NCBI RefSeq assembly: GCF_003965815.1
Contig: NZ_RXOE01000009.1
Span: forward strand, 124,001-188,000
Source: Variovorax gossypii
GTDB lineage: Bacteria > Pseudomonadota > Gammaproteobacteria > Burkholderiales > Burkholderiaceae_C
Length of the DNA stretch: 64,000 nt
Reading direction: 5' to 3'
In this document: one piece after another, positions 9,982 to 18,230 of the stretch
Position numbering within the stretch: the stretch's first letter is position 1
Layout of the letters: each line of letters opens with the position of its first letter
The notes under the pieces: model-generated
The model's input: the letters and a program-made list of their open reading frames with translations, nothing else
What the model was told of the DNA's origin: nothing
Database searches by the model: none
Made by a program: the position numbers and the translations under genes

Positions 9982-10635
9982 ATGACTTCCCCTCTTTCCA
10001 AAGACGCGCTGGCCGCGCTGCGCAAGAGCTACGAGCGCGCCGAGCTCGACGAGACCCGCAGCGCCGACGATCCGCTGAAGCAGTTCGAACGCTGGCTCAC
10101 CGAGGCCGTCGATGCCCAGGTGCCCGAGCCCAACGCGATGACGCTGTGCACCGTGGGCAGCGACCTGCGGCCTTCCAGCCGCATCGTGCTCATCAAGGGC
10201 TACGACGCGCGCGGCCTCGTCTGGTACACCAACTACGAGAGCCGCAAGGGCCGCGAGCTCTCGGGCAACCCGTATGCGTCATTGCAGTTCCACTGGGTCG
10301 AGCTGGAGCGCGTGGTGCGCATCGAGGGCCGCGTGGAGAAAGCCGGCGCCGAGGAAAGCGACGCCTACTTCGCAAGCCGCCCGCTCGATTCGCGCATCGG
10401 CGCATGGGCCAGCCCGCAAAGCGAAGTGATCAGCGGCCGCGAGGTGCTGGTGAAGAACGCCGCCGTGTTCGCCGCCAAGCACCTGCTCTCGCCGCCGCGC
10501 CCGCCGCATTGGGGCGGCTACCGGCTGGTGCCCGACCGCTGGGAGTTCTGGCAGGGCCGCAAGAGCCGGCTGCACGACCGGCTGCGCTACAGGCTCGAAG
10601 GCGCGGACTGGGTGCGCGAGCGCCTGGCTCCGTGA
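9982..10635 (+). CDS. pdxH: Pyridoxamine 5'-phosphate oxidase
   Basis: FMN-dependent oxidase that makes pyridoxal 5'-phosphate from PNP or PMP. Landmarks are PNAMTLCTV near residue 50, SSRIVLIKGYD, the FMN-binding YTNYESRKGREL, and WASPQSEVI, with the C-terminal substrate-binding WGGYRLVPDRWEFWQGRKSRLHDR region split over residues about 175-200. ATG 9982 gives 217 residues, standard for the family; a GTG six codons upstream is less likely. It converges on the OmpA-family gene with only 12 bases between stop codons. Confidence 0.96.
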   Translation: MTSPLSKDALAALRKSYERAELDETRSADDPLKQFERWLTEAVDAQVPEPNAMTLCTVGSDLRPSSRIVLIKGYDARGLVWYTNYESRKGRELSGNPYASLQFHWVELERVVRIEGRVEKAGAEESDAYFASRPLDSRIGAWASPQSEVISGREVLVKNAAVFAAKHLLSPPRPPHWGGYRLVPDRWEFWQGRKSRLHDRLRYRLEGADWVRERLAP

Positions 10636-10647
10636 GGCGGATCGTCG

Positions 10648-11853
10648 TCAGGCCTCGCAACCTACTACCTTGAATTCGACGCGCCGGTCCAGCGCGTCGC
10701 TCGCGTCGTCGGCGCCCGTGCCGACGATGTTCTCGCGGAAGCCCATGCCCGATTCGCGCAGCTTCTTCGACAGCGGCGGGGCCTCGCCCACCAGCCTGGT
10801 CTTCACGCTGGTCGCGCGCTGCAGCGACAGCCGCTCGTTCACCGCCTCGGAACCCGTGCGGCTGGTGTGGCCCGTGACGACCACGCACGAATCGATCTGC
10901 ACCGCCTGCCGCGCGATCTGGCGCAGCCACATCGGATAGGCGGCGCTGATCTTCGGATCGGAAAGAAAGTCGGTCGAACCCGGCTTGAACAGGAACTTCA
11001 CGCTCAGGTTGTTGGTTTCGAGCCCCAGCCGCGCGATGGTGCCGAAGGTCTTCTCCGCATCGGCCGTGCGGCCGAGCTGCGATTGCGTGAGATACAGCCC
11101 GCTGTAGATGCGCAGCTGCTGCCCGTCGGGCCGCTTCGACGCGGCCTCGTATCGGCTCAGCGCCTCGCTCATGCGGCCGGCCTCGTAGGCGGCGGTGGCT
11201 TCCTGCAGCACGGTGGCGGTCGGCAGGCGCTCCAGGTACAGCGCGTCGGCCGCCTGGCCGGGCTGGGTTTCGGCCGTGCGGATGTAGCCCTCGACGCCGC
11301 GGTCCTTGCCGTTCACCGGGCTGTCGCGGAAGAAGGCGGTGGGGCGGGTGTCGAGCGAGGCGTCGCTGATGCGCGTCACCGATTGCGCGATCACCACGCC
11401 GCTCTTGATCTCGGTGAGCGCGAGGTTCAGCCGGTAGGGAGCGCCGGAAGCGTCCTTGTCGCGCACCAGCGTGCCGTTGAGCACGTACTGCGCGTTGCCG
11501 ATCTCCGTGGCATTGAATGGCGAGACGGTGAACTGCTTGAACTGCGCCTGCATGCGCTGGACGATGCGCTGCTCGGCCACGCGCGTCACCTCGGTCTGCT
11601 GGCCGCTCGCGCCTTCGAGCAGCGGGTCGATCACGATGCGGCGCTGCGTGAGCGTCGACTCCACCTTCGCCAGGAAGGCCGGCAGCTTCTGGGTCTGCAC
11701 CATCAGGTCGTCCACCGCCTGGTTCACGGCCTGGTCGAAGGGCATGGCGTTGCCCGTCGCGGGGCGGTGCGCGCAGGCCGCGGCGAGCACGGCGGCGGCG
11801 CACAGCGCGAACATGCGCAGTGCCAGGCGGGCTCGTTGGATGGGTGTCGTCAT
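10648..11853 (-). CDS. OmpA-family lipoprotein with N-terminal assembly-like region
   Basis: A 401-residue exported protein. The signal sequence ends in LAAACAH, a lipobox with Cys near residue 23, predicting an outer-membrane lipoprotein. Residues about 40-200 contain a CsgG/FlgO-like periplasmic region (QAVDDLMVQTQ, YVLNGTLV, LALTEIKSG), followed by a TPR-like helical part (AAYEAGRMSEALSRYEAA). The OmpA C-terminal peptidoglycan domain is at about 285-395, with VVVTGHTSRTGSEAVNERLS and DRRVEFKVV. The ATG at 11853 is supported by TGATG overlap with the upstream gene and by an AGGAG site 9 bases before it; the ATG at 11859 has too short a spacing. The role is envelope-related, otherwise unknown. 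Confidence 0.82.
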   Translation of the reverse strand: MTTPIQRARLALRMFALCAAAVLAAACAHRPATGNAMPFDQAVNQAVDDLMVQTQKLPAFLAKVESTLTQRRIVIDPLLEGASGQQTEVTRVAEQRIVQRMQAQFKQFTVSPFNATEIGNAQYVLNGTLVRDKDASGAPYRLNLALTEIKSGVVIAQSVTRISDASLDTRPTAFFRDSPVNGKDRGVEGYIRTAETQPGQAADALYLERLPTATVLQEATAAYEAGRMSEALSRYEAASKRPDGQQLRIYSGLYLTQSQLGRTADAEKTFGTIARLGLETNNLSVKFLFKPGSTDFLSDPKISAAYPMWLRQIARQAVQIDSCVVVTGHTSRTGSEAVNERLSLQRATSVKTRLVGEAPPLSKKLRESGMGFRENIVGTGADDASDALDRRVEFKVVGCEA

Positions 11854-12281
11854 CAGCATTGGCTCCTCAATGTCTTCATGTCCTGGTCCGACAGCGGCTC
11901 GCCGACGGCGGCGCGCATGTTGATTTCGCTGCAGCGCTTCGACGGCGCGGGGCGCGGCGCCGCCGCAGCCTCCCTCTGCACCGGCGGGGGTGCCGACGGC
12001 GGCGGCGCGACCGGCTGCGGGCGCGTCCTGGCCACCACCGGCTTCGGCCTCGACGGCGCTTCCTCCGCCTTGTCGGCCTTCTCTGCCTTTTCGGCCTTTT
12101 CGGCCTTGCCGGCGCCGGGCGGCTCGGCCCGCTCCCGCGGCACGTTCGCCGACAGGCACGGCGTGCGACACGGCTTGGCCTCTGCAGCGTCCGCGGCCCG
12201 CAGGGGACGGCCGTGCAGCGCGATCACCGTAGCGACCACCGCCATAGCAAGAAGGGGCGAAGAGCGCGCCGGGTGAATCAT
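11853..12281 (-). CDS. Hypothetical exported protein with Lys-Ala-Glu repeats
   Basis: A 142-residue protein that I cannot assign to a family. An N-terminal signal peptide (about residues 1-28, hydrophobic LLAMAVVATVIALHG then RAADA) predicts export. A CRTPC pair is followed by four near-identical KAE/KAD triplet repeats around residues 55-68, then a Pro/Ala-rich spacer. A short conserved-looking tail (CSEINMRAAVGEPLSDQDM) ends in Cys, so the two ends could be joined by disulfides. Its TGA overlaps the ATG of the OmpA-family lipoprotein by one base, so the two proteins are translated together and probably act in one envelope complex. ATG 12281 was chosen because the signal peptide starts there. 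Confidence 0.7.
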   Translation of the reverse strand: MIHPARSSPLLAMAVVATVIALHGRPLRAADAAEAKPCRTPCLSANVPRERAEPPGAGKAEKAEKAEKADKAEEAPSRPKPVVARTRPQPVAPPPSAPPPVQREAAAAPRPAPSKRCSEINMRAAVGEPLSDQDMKTLRSQC

Positions 12282-12416
12282 CAGCCGGCAAATGTAGGGG
12301 CCCGAAGGCCGCGCGGCATCTCGCCAAACGGCCACCCTGCCGAACGGCATAGGCGCGCCGCATGAAGGCGCTAAGGCGAAAGTGCGCGGGAAGCTAGCGG
12401 AAGGAGCCCGAAGGAC

Positions 12417-13370
12417 TCAGGGCAGCCACTGCACGCACATCATCACCAGCGTGAGCGTGGCGAGCGCCAGCACCGTCGAGACCGCGACGCTGGCCGTCAC
12501 CAGGTCTTCGGCCGTGCGGTAGCGCTGCGAGAACAGGAACACGTTGGCGCCGATAGGCAGCGCCGCCGCCACCACCATCACCGTGAGCGGAATGCCGCGC
12601 ACGCCCAGCAGCCAGCCGATGAGGGCCACCAGCAGCGGATGCAGCAGGTTCTTCACCAACGCCTGCACCAGCGCGCCGCGCCAGTGCCGCCCGATGGGCG
12701 TGAGCGCGAGCGTGATGCCCACCATCACCAGCGCGATCGGTCCGAAGGCCTGGCCCAGCAGCTGGATCGGCTTGTCGATGGCCTCGGGCATCACCAGCCC
12801 GCTCTGCGCGAACAGCAGGCCCGCGATGATCGGCAGCGGCACCGGGTGGATGATGGCGTTGCGCAGCGCGCGCATCACGGTGCGTGCCATCGACGGGCGC
12901 TTCTCGTTGCCGGAGGCACCGGCCTGCTCGCGCGCCACGGCCAGCTCCAGCACCACCGTGGCGCTGGTGAGCAGCACCAGCGAATGCAGCGAGATCAGTG
13001 TGAGCAGCACCACCATGCCTTCCTCGCCGTAGGCCAGGCCGATCAGCGCGATGCCGATCATCACGGTGTTGCTGTAGGTGTTGGCCAGCGCGATCACCGC
13101 CGCCGTGCGGTTGAACCCGCGCAGCGCCAGCGTGCCCGCGAACAGCAGGCCGGAGGCGATGAAGTACGCCGCCACCGGCTTGAGGCTCAGCTGCTCGACG
13201 TGCACCGTGCTCATGGCGCGGAACAGCAGCGCCGGCGCGAGCAGCAGGAAGATGAGGTGCGAAAGGTCCTTCACCGCACCGCCGCCGATCCAGCGCCGCT
13301 TGCCGGCCAGGTAGCCCACGGCGATCAGCACGACCACAGGCACGAGCGAGGAGATGACGAAGGAATTCAC
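12417..13370 (-). CDS. AEC family (auxin efflux carrier-type) transporter
   Basis: A 317-residue inner-membrane carrier with about ten hydrophobic helices in two inverted five-helix halves, separated by a charged cytoplasmic loop at about 145-170 (REQAGASGNEKRPSM). Family hallmarks are the first-helix VVLIAVGYLAGK and the broken-helix Asn/Pro motifs such as ANTYSNTVMIG and LPIGANVFLF. Relatives export organic acids such as malate, malonate or auxin-like compounds; the substrate here is unknown. The gene stands alone on the minus strand, downstream of a REP-like palindrome. Confidence 0.87.
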   Translation of the reverse strand: MNSFVISSLVPVVVLIAVGYLAGKRRWIGGGAVKDLSHLIFLLLAPALLFRAMSTVHVEQLSLKPVAAYFIASGLLFAGTLALRGFNRTAAVIALANTYSNTVMIGIALIGLAYGEEGMVVLLTLISLHSLVLLTSATVVLELAVAREQAGASGNEKRPSMARTVMRALRNAIIHPVPLPIIAGLLFAQSGLVMPEAIDKPIQLLGQAFGPIALVMVGITLALTPIGRHWRGALVQALVKNLLHPLLVALIGWLLGVRGIPLTVMVVAAALPIGANVFLFSQRYRTAEDLVTASVAVSTVLALATLTLVMMCVQWLP

Positions 13371-13401
13371 CCGGCGAGGATAGCCCAGGGGTGCAGCCGC
13401 C

Positions 13402-13524
13402 CTGCTCCTTCCCCCTCTGGGGGAAGGTCGGGATGGGGGCAGACGGCGCAGGCAGAAGCCATGGCGCTCTCAAAGGCCGCTTGCCCCCACCCCTGCCCTC
13501 CCCCAGAGGGGGGGAGCAAGGCAG
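13402..13524. repeat. REP-like palindromic intergenic element
   Basis: A roughly 120-bp imperfect palindrome fills the gap between the AEC gene and the TonB receptor gene. The left arm 13402-13440 contains CCCCCTCTGGGGG at 13411-13423 and ends GGATGGGGGC. The right arm 13481-13524 mirrors it with GCCCCCACCCC and a second nested palindrome CCCCCAGAGGGGG. The spacer 13441-13480 is unrelated sequence. Such extragenic palindromes are usually repeated across a genome and act as bidirectional terminators or RNA-stability elements; only this copy is in the window. Confidence 0.75.
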
Positions 13525-13526
13525 GA

Positions 13527-15653
13527 TCAGAACGTCACGCGCAGGCCGACCTTCAGCGAGCGGCCCGGCAGCGGGGCGTTCGGATACACCGTCGTCGTCA
13601 GGATCGAGGTCGCGCTGTAGGCCAGCTTGTTCGTGATGTTGTCCATGCGCGCGTACCAGGTGAGGTTGGCGCGCTGCACCTTCATGCGGTACGTGATGGC
13701 CGCGTTCCACAGCGTGTAGGCATCGGTCTCGCGCGCGCCCACCGAGGGCACGCGGCGCTGCGCCGCGTTGTAGTCGAAGCCGAAGCGCGCGCCCCACGGG
13801 CCGTTGTTGTAGGCCAGGGTCGCGCCCAGGCGCAGCGGCGCGATGCGCGGCAGCGGCTCGCCGGTGTCGAGGTTCTTCGCGCGCACGATGTCGCCGCGCC
13901 ACTCCAGGTCGAGCGTGCCCGCGTCGCCCATGCGCGCGAAGCCGTCGGAGCCCAGCAGGCGCAGGTTGCCGTTGGCCTCGATGCCGGTGAAGCGCGCGCG
14001 CACGCCGCCGTAGACGTACTCGGCCAGCGTGTCGGTGGCACCGGCCTCGGCCACGTTGCCTTCCTCGTCGAGGTTGCGCCCCGTCGCCGTCAGGCCGATG
14101 TAGTTGCTGAAGCGCGTGACGTAGGCGTTCACGCGGGCCGTGTTGGGGCCCGACTTCCACTGGGCGCCCAGGTCGAAGCCGGTCGACTTCTCCTTCTTCA
14201 GGTTCGGGTCGCCCACTTCCCAGGCGCCCGTTGCCACGTGGGGGCCGTTGGCCAGCAGCTCGTAGTCCTTGGGCGCGCGCTCGGTGTAGGCGAGGTTCGA
14301 GGTCAGCTGCCACTGCGGCGCGAGGTTGACCAGCGCACCGAAGGCCGCGCTGTGCGGATTGAAGGTCCGCTCGCCGATGGCGAAACGCGTGACCGTCGGA
14401 TCGTCGGGGTAGCCCAGCGAGCGGATGCGGACCTGCTCGGTGCGCGCGCCGAAGCTCAGGCGGCCCCACGAGGTGCCGTACTCCTCGAACAGGAACAGCG
14501 CGTTGGTGCGCGTGCGGCTGTGCGGCGCGAAGGCCTCCTCGCCGTCGGCGGCGAAGCGGTTGGTCTCGCTGCTGAAGCCGACCAGGCCCTCGAAGTTGCC
14601 GATCTTCTGGTGGCGCGCCTCGATGCGCAGGTCGTTGCTCATGTTCGAGAAGGTGGTGCCAGGCGCGCCGCCCTCGAACTCGGTGTGGCGGTAGTCGGTG
14701 TGGCTGAGCTTCGCGTGGATGCTGCTGATGAAGCCGCCCGGGCGCCATTCGCCCTCGAGCGCGTAGCGGTCGGACTTCATGCGGATGGTGACGTCGTCTT
14801 CCGCCACAGTGCCGTAGTTGCTGCGGTAGCTGCTGACCGAGGCGCCGATGTAGCCCTGGTCGAAGAACACCGTGCCGCCGAACGCGCCGCCGTTCGCCTC
14901 GTTGGCCGAATTGCAGATCTTGCGCGCGGTCCACGGCGAGCCGGGCTTGCTGCATTCGAGGGTGATCGGCACCGAGACGTCCTTCGAATCGCGGTTGAAG
15001 GCGTCGACGTGCACCGCGACGCGGTCGTTGCCGCCTTCGAGCACCACGCCGCCGTTCTTCTCCTTGTTGCCGGTGGCGTAGCCCAGGTCGGCGCGACCGC
15101 CGAAGCCGTTGATCGGCTCGGTGGGAATACGGTTGTCGATCACGTTGACCACGCCGCCCACGGCGCTGCCGCCGTACTGCAGCGCCGACGGGCCGCGCAG
15201 CACCTCGATGCGCTCGGTGACCAGCGCATCGACGGGCACGGCGTGGTCGTAGCTCAGCGACGAGGCATCGGGCGCGGCGCCGCCGTTCTGCAGGATGCGG
15301 ATGCGGTCGCCGTCCTGGCCGCGGATGATGGGGCGGCTGGCGTTGGGGCCGAAGTAGCTGCTGCTCACGCCGGGCACGTTGTCCAGCGTCTGGCCGAGGG
15401 TCGATTCGGAGCGCAGCAGCAGCTTGTCGCCCGAAAGAGTGGTGGTCGGCGCGATCAGGTCGGAGGCGCCGAGCGGGTTGCCGGTGACGGTGATCTCGCG
15501 CAGGCTCGCGGCGTCGGCGGGTTGGGGCTGGGCGGCCGGGGCGGCCGGGGCGGCCTGGGCGGTATCAGGCGCCTGCGTCTGGGCCATGCTCGCGAAGGAG
15601 GCAAGCGAAAGAACGGCAACGCCGATGGCGTTGCGACGGAAATTGGGAGTCAT
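13527..15653 (-). CDS. TonB-dependent outer-membrane receptor, ZnuD-like family
   Basis: A 708-residue receptor with a signal peptide ending ASMAQ at about residue 24, an Ala/Pro-rich spacer, then a plug domain (about 55-165) with LDNVPGVSSSYFGP, RPIIRGQDGDRIRIL and RIEVLRGPSALQYGG. The 22-strand barrel follows and ends in the canonical Phe (GLRVTF). Overall layout resembles zinc-responsive ZnuD receptors. However, the extracellular loop that carries a His cluster in Neisseria ZnuD reads SSYRSNYGTVAEDD here, without His, so zinc is a weak guess. A Cys pair at LECSKPG and KICNSA may form a loop disulfide. The His-rich protein encoded just upstream on the same strand supports a metal-related role. 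Confidence 0.85.
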   Translation of the reverse strand: MTPNFRRNAIGVAVLSLASFASMAQTQAPDTAQAAPAAPAAQPQPADAASLREITVTGNPLGASDLIAPTTTLSGDKLLLRSESTLGQTLDNVPGVSSSYFGPNASRPIIRGQDGDRIRILQNGGAAPDASSLSYDHAVPVDALVTERIEVLRGPSALQYGGSAVGGVVNVIDNRIPTEPINGFGGRADLGYATGNKEKNGGVVLEGGNDRVAVHVDAFNRDSKDVSVPITLECSKPGSPWTARKICNSANEANGGAFGGTVFFDQGYIGASVSSYRSNYGTVAEDDVTIRMKSDRYALEGEWRPGGFISSIHAKLSHTDYRHTEFEGGAPGTTFSNMSNDLRIEARHQKIGNFEGLVGFSSETNRFAADGEEAFAPHSRTRTNALFLFEEYGTSWGRLSFGARTEQVRIRSLGYPDDPTVTRFAIGERTFNPHSAAFGALVNLAPQWQLTSNLAYTERAPKDYELLANGPHVATGAWEVGDPNLKKEKSTGFDLGAQWKSGPNTARVNAYVTRFSNYIGLTATGRNLDEEGNVAEAGATDTLAEYVYGGVRARFTGIEANGNLRLLGSDGFARMGDAGTLDLEWRGDIVRAKNLDTGEPLPRIAPLRLGATLAYNNGPWGARFGFDYNAAQRRVPSVGARETDAYTLWNAAITYRMKVQRANLTWYARMDNITNKLAYSATSILTTTVYPNAPLPGRSLKVGLRVTF

Positions 15654-15731
15654 GAATGGACACTCGGTGAATCAAGGGACGACCGACCGCCACCGCGCGC
15701 GAAGCGGGTGCAGCAATCGGGAACGGGGGAT

Positions 15732-16112
15732 TCAGCGAGTGGAAGGCGGGCCGCGCGCGTCGAACAGCGCGACCCAGCGGGCGATGGCCTCGCCCTGCAG
15801 GAATGCGAAGGTGGCCGACGGCAGCAGCATCGGCAGCACCACCAGCGGCACGCCGGGCGCGGCGGAGCCGTGGGAAAGCTGGTCGTACAGCCGGCACTCG
15901 GCATCGGTGTGATCGCCGAACAGGCTGGCCAGCTGATGCCCGGCATGCTTGTGGACGACCTGCGACGCATGCTCCGCCGCGGCCGGCAGGCCCGGCACGT
16001 GCAGCGCGCGGTGCATCAGCCCCAGCGTGCCCGCGAACCACAGCGCGACCGCCAGCGCGAACACGAGCGCGCGGGTCGAGCGGGTGCGGTGCTGGCGGAC
16101 GGCGAGGTGCAC
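15732..16112 (-). CDS. Small His-rich membrane protein (DUF2946-like)
   Basis: A 126-residue protein. After a short basic N-terminus, a hydrophobic segment (ALVFALAVALWFAGTLGL, about residues 15-32) is followed by a His-rich stretch: HRALHVPG, HASQVVHKHAGHQ and GDHTDAECRLYDQL. A second hydrophobic segment (VVLPMLLPSATFAFL) comes next, then a short tail. This pattern resembles DUF2946-type proteins often found beside TonB receptors for copper or zinc. The start is the GTG at 16112; no ATG fits and the ribosome site is weak, so the start is uncertain. It lies 78 bases upstream of the receptor gene on the same strand, so co-expression is likely. A periplasmic metal-binding role is inferred from the His and Cys residues only. 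Confidence 0.65.
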   Translation of the reverse strand: MHLAVRQHRTRSTRALVFALAVALWFAGTLGLMHRALHVPGLPAAAEHASQVVHKHAGHQLASLFGDHTDAECRLYDQLSHGSAAPGVPLVVLPMLLPSATFAFLQGEAIARWVALFDARGPPSTR

Positions 16113-16135
16113 GGAAAAAAGTATCGGCCGGCCGC

Positions 16136-16687
16136 TCAGGCCTTGAGTCGCGAGGCGAAGGTCTTCTGGAACTTCTCGACCTTCGGGCCCACGACGAACG
16201 CGCAGTAGCCCTGGTTCGGGTTGTTCAGGAAGTAGTCCTGGTGGTAGGCCTCGGCCGCCGAGTAGTTGGAGAGCGGCGCCACCTCGGTCACGACGGGCGA
16301 ACGGTAGGTCTTGCTGGCCTCGATCTCGCGGATGACGTCCTCGGCCACCTGCTTCTGAGCATCGTCCGTGTAGTAGATGCCGCTGCGGTACTGGGTGCCA
16401 ACGTCGTTGCCCTGGCGGTTGAGCGTGGTCGGGTCGTGCACGACGAAGAAGATCTCGAGGATTTCGCGCAGGCCGATCTGCGCCGGGTCGAATTCGAGCT
16501 TCACCACCTCGGCATGACCGGTGCGGCCGGTGCAGACCTGCTCGTAGCTCGGATTGACGGTCTGGCCGTTGCAGTAGCCCGATTCGACATCGAGCACGCC
16601 CTGGACGCGGTCGAAAACCGCCTCGGTGCACCAGAAGCAGCCCCCGCCCAAAACGATGGTTTCGGTGGGCGACGATGAAGTGGACAT
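16136..16687 (-). CDS. msrA: Peptide-methionine (S)-S-oxide reductase
   Basis: Repairs methionine S-sulfoxide in proteins. The catalytic motif GCFWC places the nucleophilic Cys at residue 17, and GYCNGQTVNPSYEQVCTG, HAEVVKLEFDP and YRSGIYYTDDAQ are family-typical. Resolving cysteines are plausible at Cys20 and in QGYCAFVV near the C-terminus. ATG 16687 (183 residues) has a CCGGAG ribosome site. There is no signal peptide, so this is the cytoplasmic form. It is divergent from the TetR gene, sharing a 102-base promoter region that holds a palindromic operator. Confidence 0.95.
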   Translation of the reverse strand: MSTSSSPTETIVLGGGCFWCTEAVFDRVQGVLDVESGYCNGQTVNPSYEQVCTGRTGHAEVVKLEFDPAQIGLREILEIFFVVHDPTTLNRQGNDVGTQYRSGIYYTDDAQKQVAEDVIREIEASKTYRSPVVTEVAPLSNYSAAEAYHQDYFLNNPNQGYCAFVVGPKVEKFQKTFASRLKA

Positions 16688-16736
16688 GGTGCTGCTCCGG
16701 AGGAGGTTGAAAAGACGAACCCGATATTGTCGCGGC

Positions 16737-16785
16737 TTGACGTGGCGGATGCCCGTCACTACATTACTAACCAACGAGTCATTAA
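16737..16785 (+). promoter_or_regulatory. Sigma-70-type promoter with overlapping palindromic operator for the TetR gene
   Basis: TTGACG at 16737-16742 and TACATT at 16760-16765 are separated by exactly 17 bases, matching five and four positions of the sigma-70 consensus. The interrupted palindrome TTACTAAC-N6-GTCATTAA at 16764-16785 (TTANTNAC in both arms) begins inside the -10 hexamer and ends four bases before the TetR start codon. A protein bound here would block the promoter, so autorepression by the TetR protein is the simple reading; msrA in the other direction may also be affected. Confidence 0.6.
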
Positions 16786-16789
16786 GAGC

Positions 16790-17512
16790 ATGTCCACGCC
16801 CCGTTCCTTCGTCGACAAGATCTGTCCGGTACGCGCCAAGCGCGAGCGCCGGAAGGAGGCGCGCCCCGGCGAACTGCTGGCTGCCGCGCTCGATCTGTTC
16901 GTCGAAAAGGGCTTCGCCGCCACCCGCTCCGAGGAAGTGGCGGCACGCGCCGGGGTTTCCAAGGGCACCCTCTTTCTCTACTTTCCGAGCAAGGAAGAGC
17001 TGTTCAAGGCCGTGGTCATCGAAAACCTCGGCGGCCGTTTCACGGAGTGGAATGCCGAGTTCGAGGCTTTCGAGGGCACCACCGCCGACATGCTGCGCTA
17101 CTGCATGAACGTGTGGTGGGAACGCGTCGGCAAGACCCAGGCCTCGGGCCTGACCAAGCTCATGATGAGCGAGGGCGCCAATTTTCCCGCGCTGGCGGAG
17201 TTCTACCGCGAGCAGGTGGTCCGGCCCGGCCACGATCTGCTGCGGCGCATTTTCCAGCGCGGCATCGACAGCGGCGAGTTCGCGCCGATGGACGTCGACC
17301 ACGCGATCTACTCGGTGGTGGCGCCCATGGTCTTCCTCATGCTCTGGAAGCATTCGGCCATGGTCTGCGTCGACGGCGCCGCGGCGCTGGACCCCGAAAA
17401 ATACCTGGCGACCCAGGCCGAAGTGGTGATCAACGGGCTCAGCGTGCGCTCCGGAAGGCCGACCGAACCGGGGGTGTCATCGGCGGCACCTAAAATTGAA
17501 GGTTTGTCCTGA
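16790..17512 (+). CDS. TetR family transcriptional regulator
   Basis: A 240-residue regulator. The N-terminal TetR helix-turn-helix lies at about residues 24-70: ELLAAALDLFVEKGFAAT, then EEVAARAGVSKGTLFLYFPSKEELF, the best-conserved TetR signature. The C-terminal ligand and dimer region resembles the TetR_C_33 or AcrR-like class, with LTKLMMSEGANFP and FYREQVVRPG. ATG 16790 follows a palindrome overlapping its own promoter, so it probably represses itself. It is followed 21 bases later by pcm, rhodanese and tolC on the same strand. That arrangement suggests control of the TolC-type outer-membrane factor and thus efflux, but the inducer is unknown. Confidence 0.88.
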   Translation: MSTPRSFVDKICPVRAKRERRKEARPGELLAAALDLFVEKGFAATRSEEVAARAGVSKGTLFLYFPSKEELFKAVVIENLGGRFTEWNAEFEAFEGTTADMLRYCMNVWWERVGKTQASGLTKLMMSEGANFPALAEFYREQVVRPGHDLLRRIFQRGIDSGEFAPMDVDHAIYSVVAPMVFLMLWKHSAMVCVDGAAALDPEKYLATQAEVVINGLSVRSGRPTEPGVSSAAPKIEGLS

Positions 17513-17533
17513 GCCCACAAGGAAAGCCACGCC

Positions 17534-18211
17534 ATGAACCCCACCCCTACCCTCGAGCGCTTGCGCTTCAACATGATCGAGCAACAGATCCGCCCCTGGG
17601 ACGTGCTCGACAACGACATCCTCGAGCTGCTGGCCGAAATCCACCGCGAGGACTACGTGCCCGACGCGCACCGCACGCTCTCGTTCTTCGACATGGAACT
17701 GCCGCTGCTCGACGGCTCCGTGCCCGGCGAGATCATGCTGTCGCCCAAGGTCGAGGCCCGCACGCTGCAGGACCTGCACATCCAGAAGCACGAGACCGTG
17801 CTCGAGATCGGCACCGGCTCCGGTTTCATGGCCGCCCTGCTCGGCGCCCGCGCCGCCCAGGTGCTCTCGCTGGAAATCAACCCCGTGCTGGCCGCCCGCG
17901 CCGCCGAGACGCTGCGCCAGAACGGCGTGACCAACGTCGAGGTGCGCAATGCCGACGGCGCCGTGCCCCTGCCCAGCGGCCCGAGCTTCGACGTGATCGT
18001 GCTCAGCGGCTCCGTCGCCCGCATTCCGCAGAACCTGCTGGGTTCGCTCAAGGTCGGCGGCCGCCTCTCGGCCATCGTGGGCGAAGAGCCCATGATGCGC
18101 GCCCACTTCGTCACCCGCACCAGCGAAAGCAAGTGGGAAACCATCCAGCCCTGGGACACGATGGCCCCGCGTCTGCTGAACTTCCCCGAGCCTTCGCGCT
18201 TCTCGTTCTGA
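17534..18211 (+). CDS. Protein-L-isoaspartate O-methyltransferase family protein
   Basis: A 225-residue SAM-dependent methyltransferase of the PCMT family. The N-terminal helix MIEQQIRPWDV and EDYVPDAHR are typical of the beta-proteobacterial branch. SAM-binding motif I is VLEIGTGSGFMAALL near residue 90; LSLEINP supplies the acidic ribose-binding residue, and FDVIVLSGSV is motif II. The family repairs isoaspartyl residues, although this branch lacks part of the classical substrate motif and may have another target. It sits between TetR and rhodanese genes with short gaps, so it belongs to the tolC transcript. Confidence 0.85.
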   Translation: MNPTPTLERLRFNMIEQQIRPWDVLDNDILELLAEIHREDYVPDAHRTLSFFDMELPLLDGSVPGEIMLSPKVEARTLQDLHIQKHETVLEIGTGSGFMAALLGARAAQVLSLEINPVLAARAAETLRQNGVTNVEVRNADGAVPLPSGPSFDVIVLSGSVARIPQNLLGSLKVGGRLSAIVGEEPMMRAHFVTRTSESKWETIQPWDTMAPRLLNFPEPSRFSF

Positions 18212-18230
18212 GCAGACGGTCGAGCAAAGA

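Noticed and set aside
12639..16208. Long plus-strand open frame (1189 codons) across the AEC, TonB receptor and downstream genes
   Set aside because: It is antisense to well-recognised genes, has a His/Arg/Gln-rich composition typical of GC-rich shadow frames and no domain.
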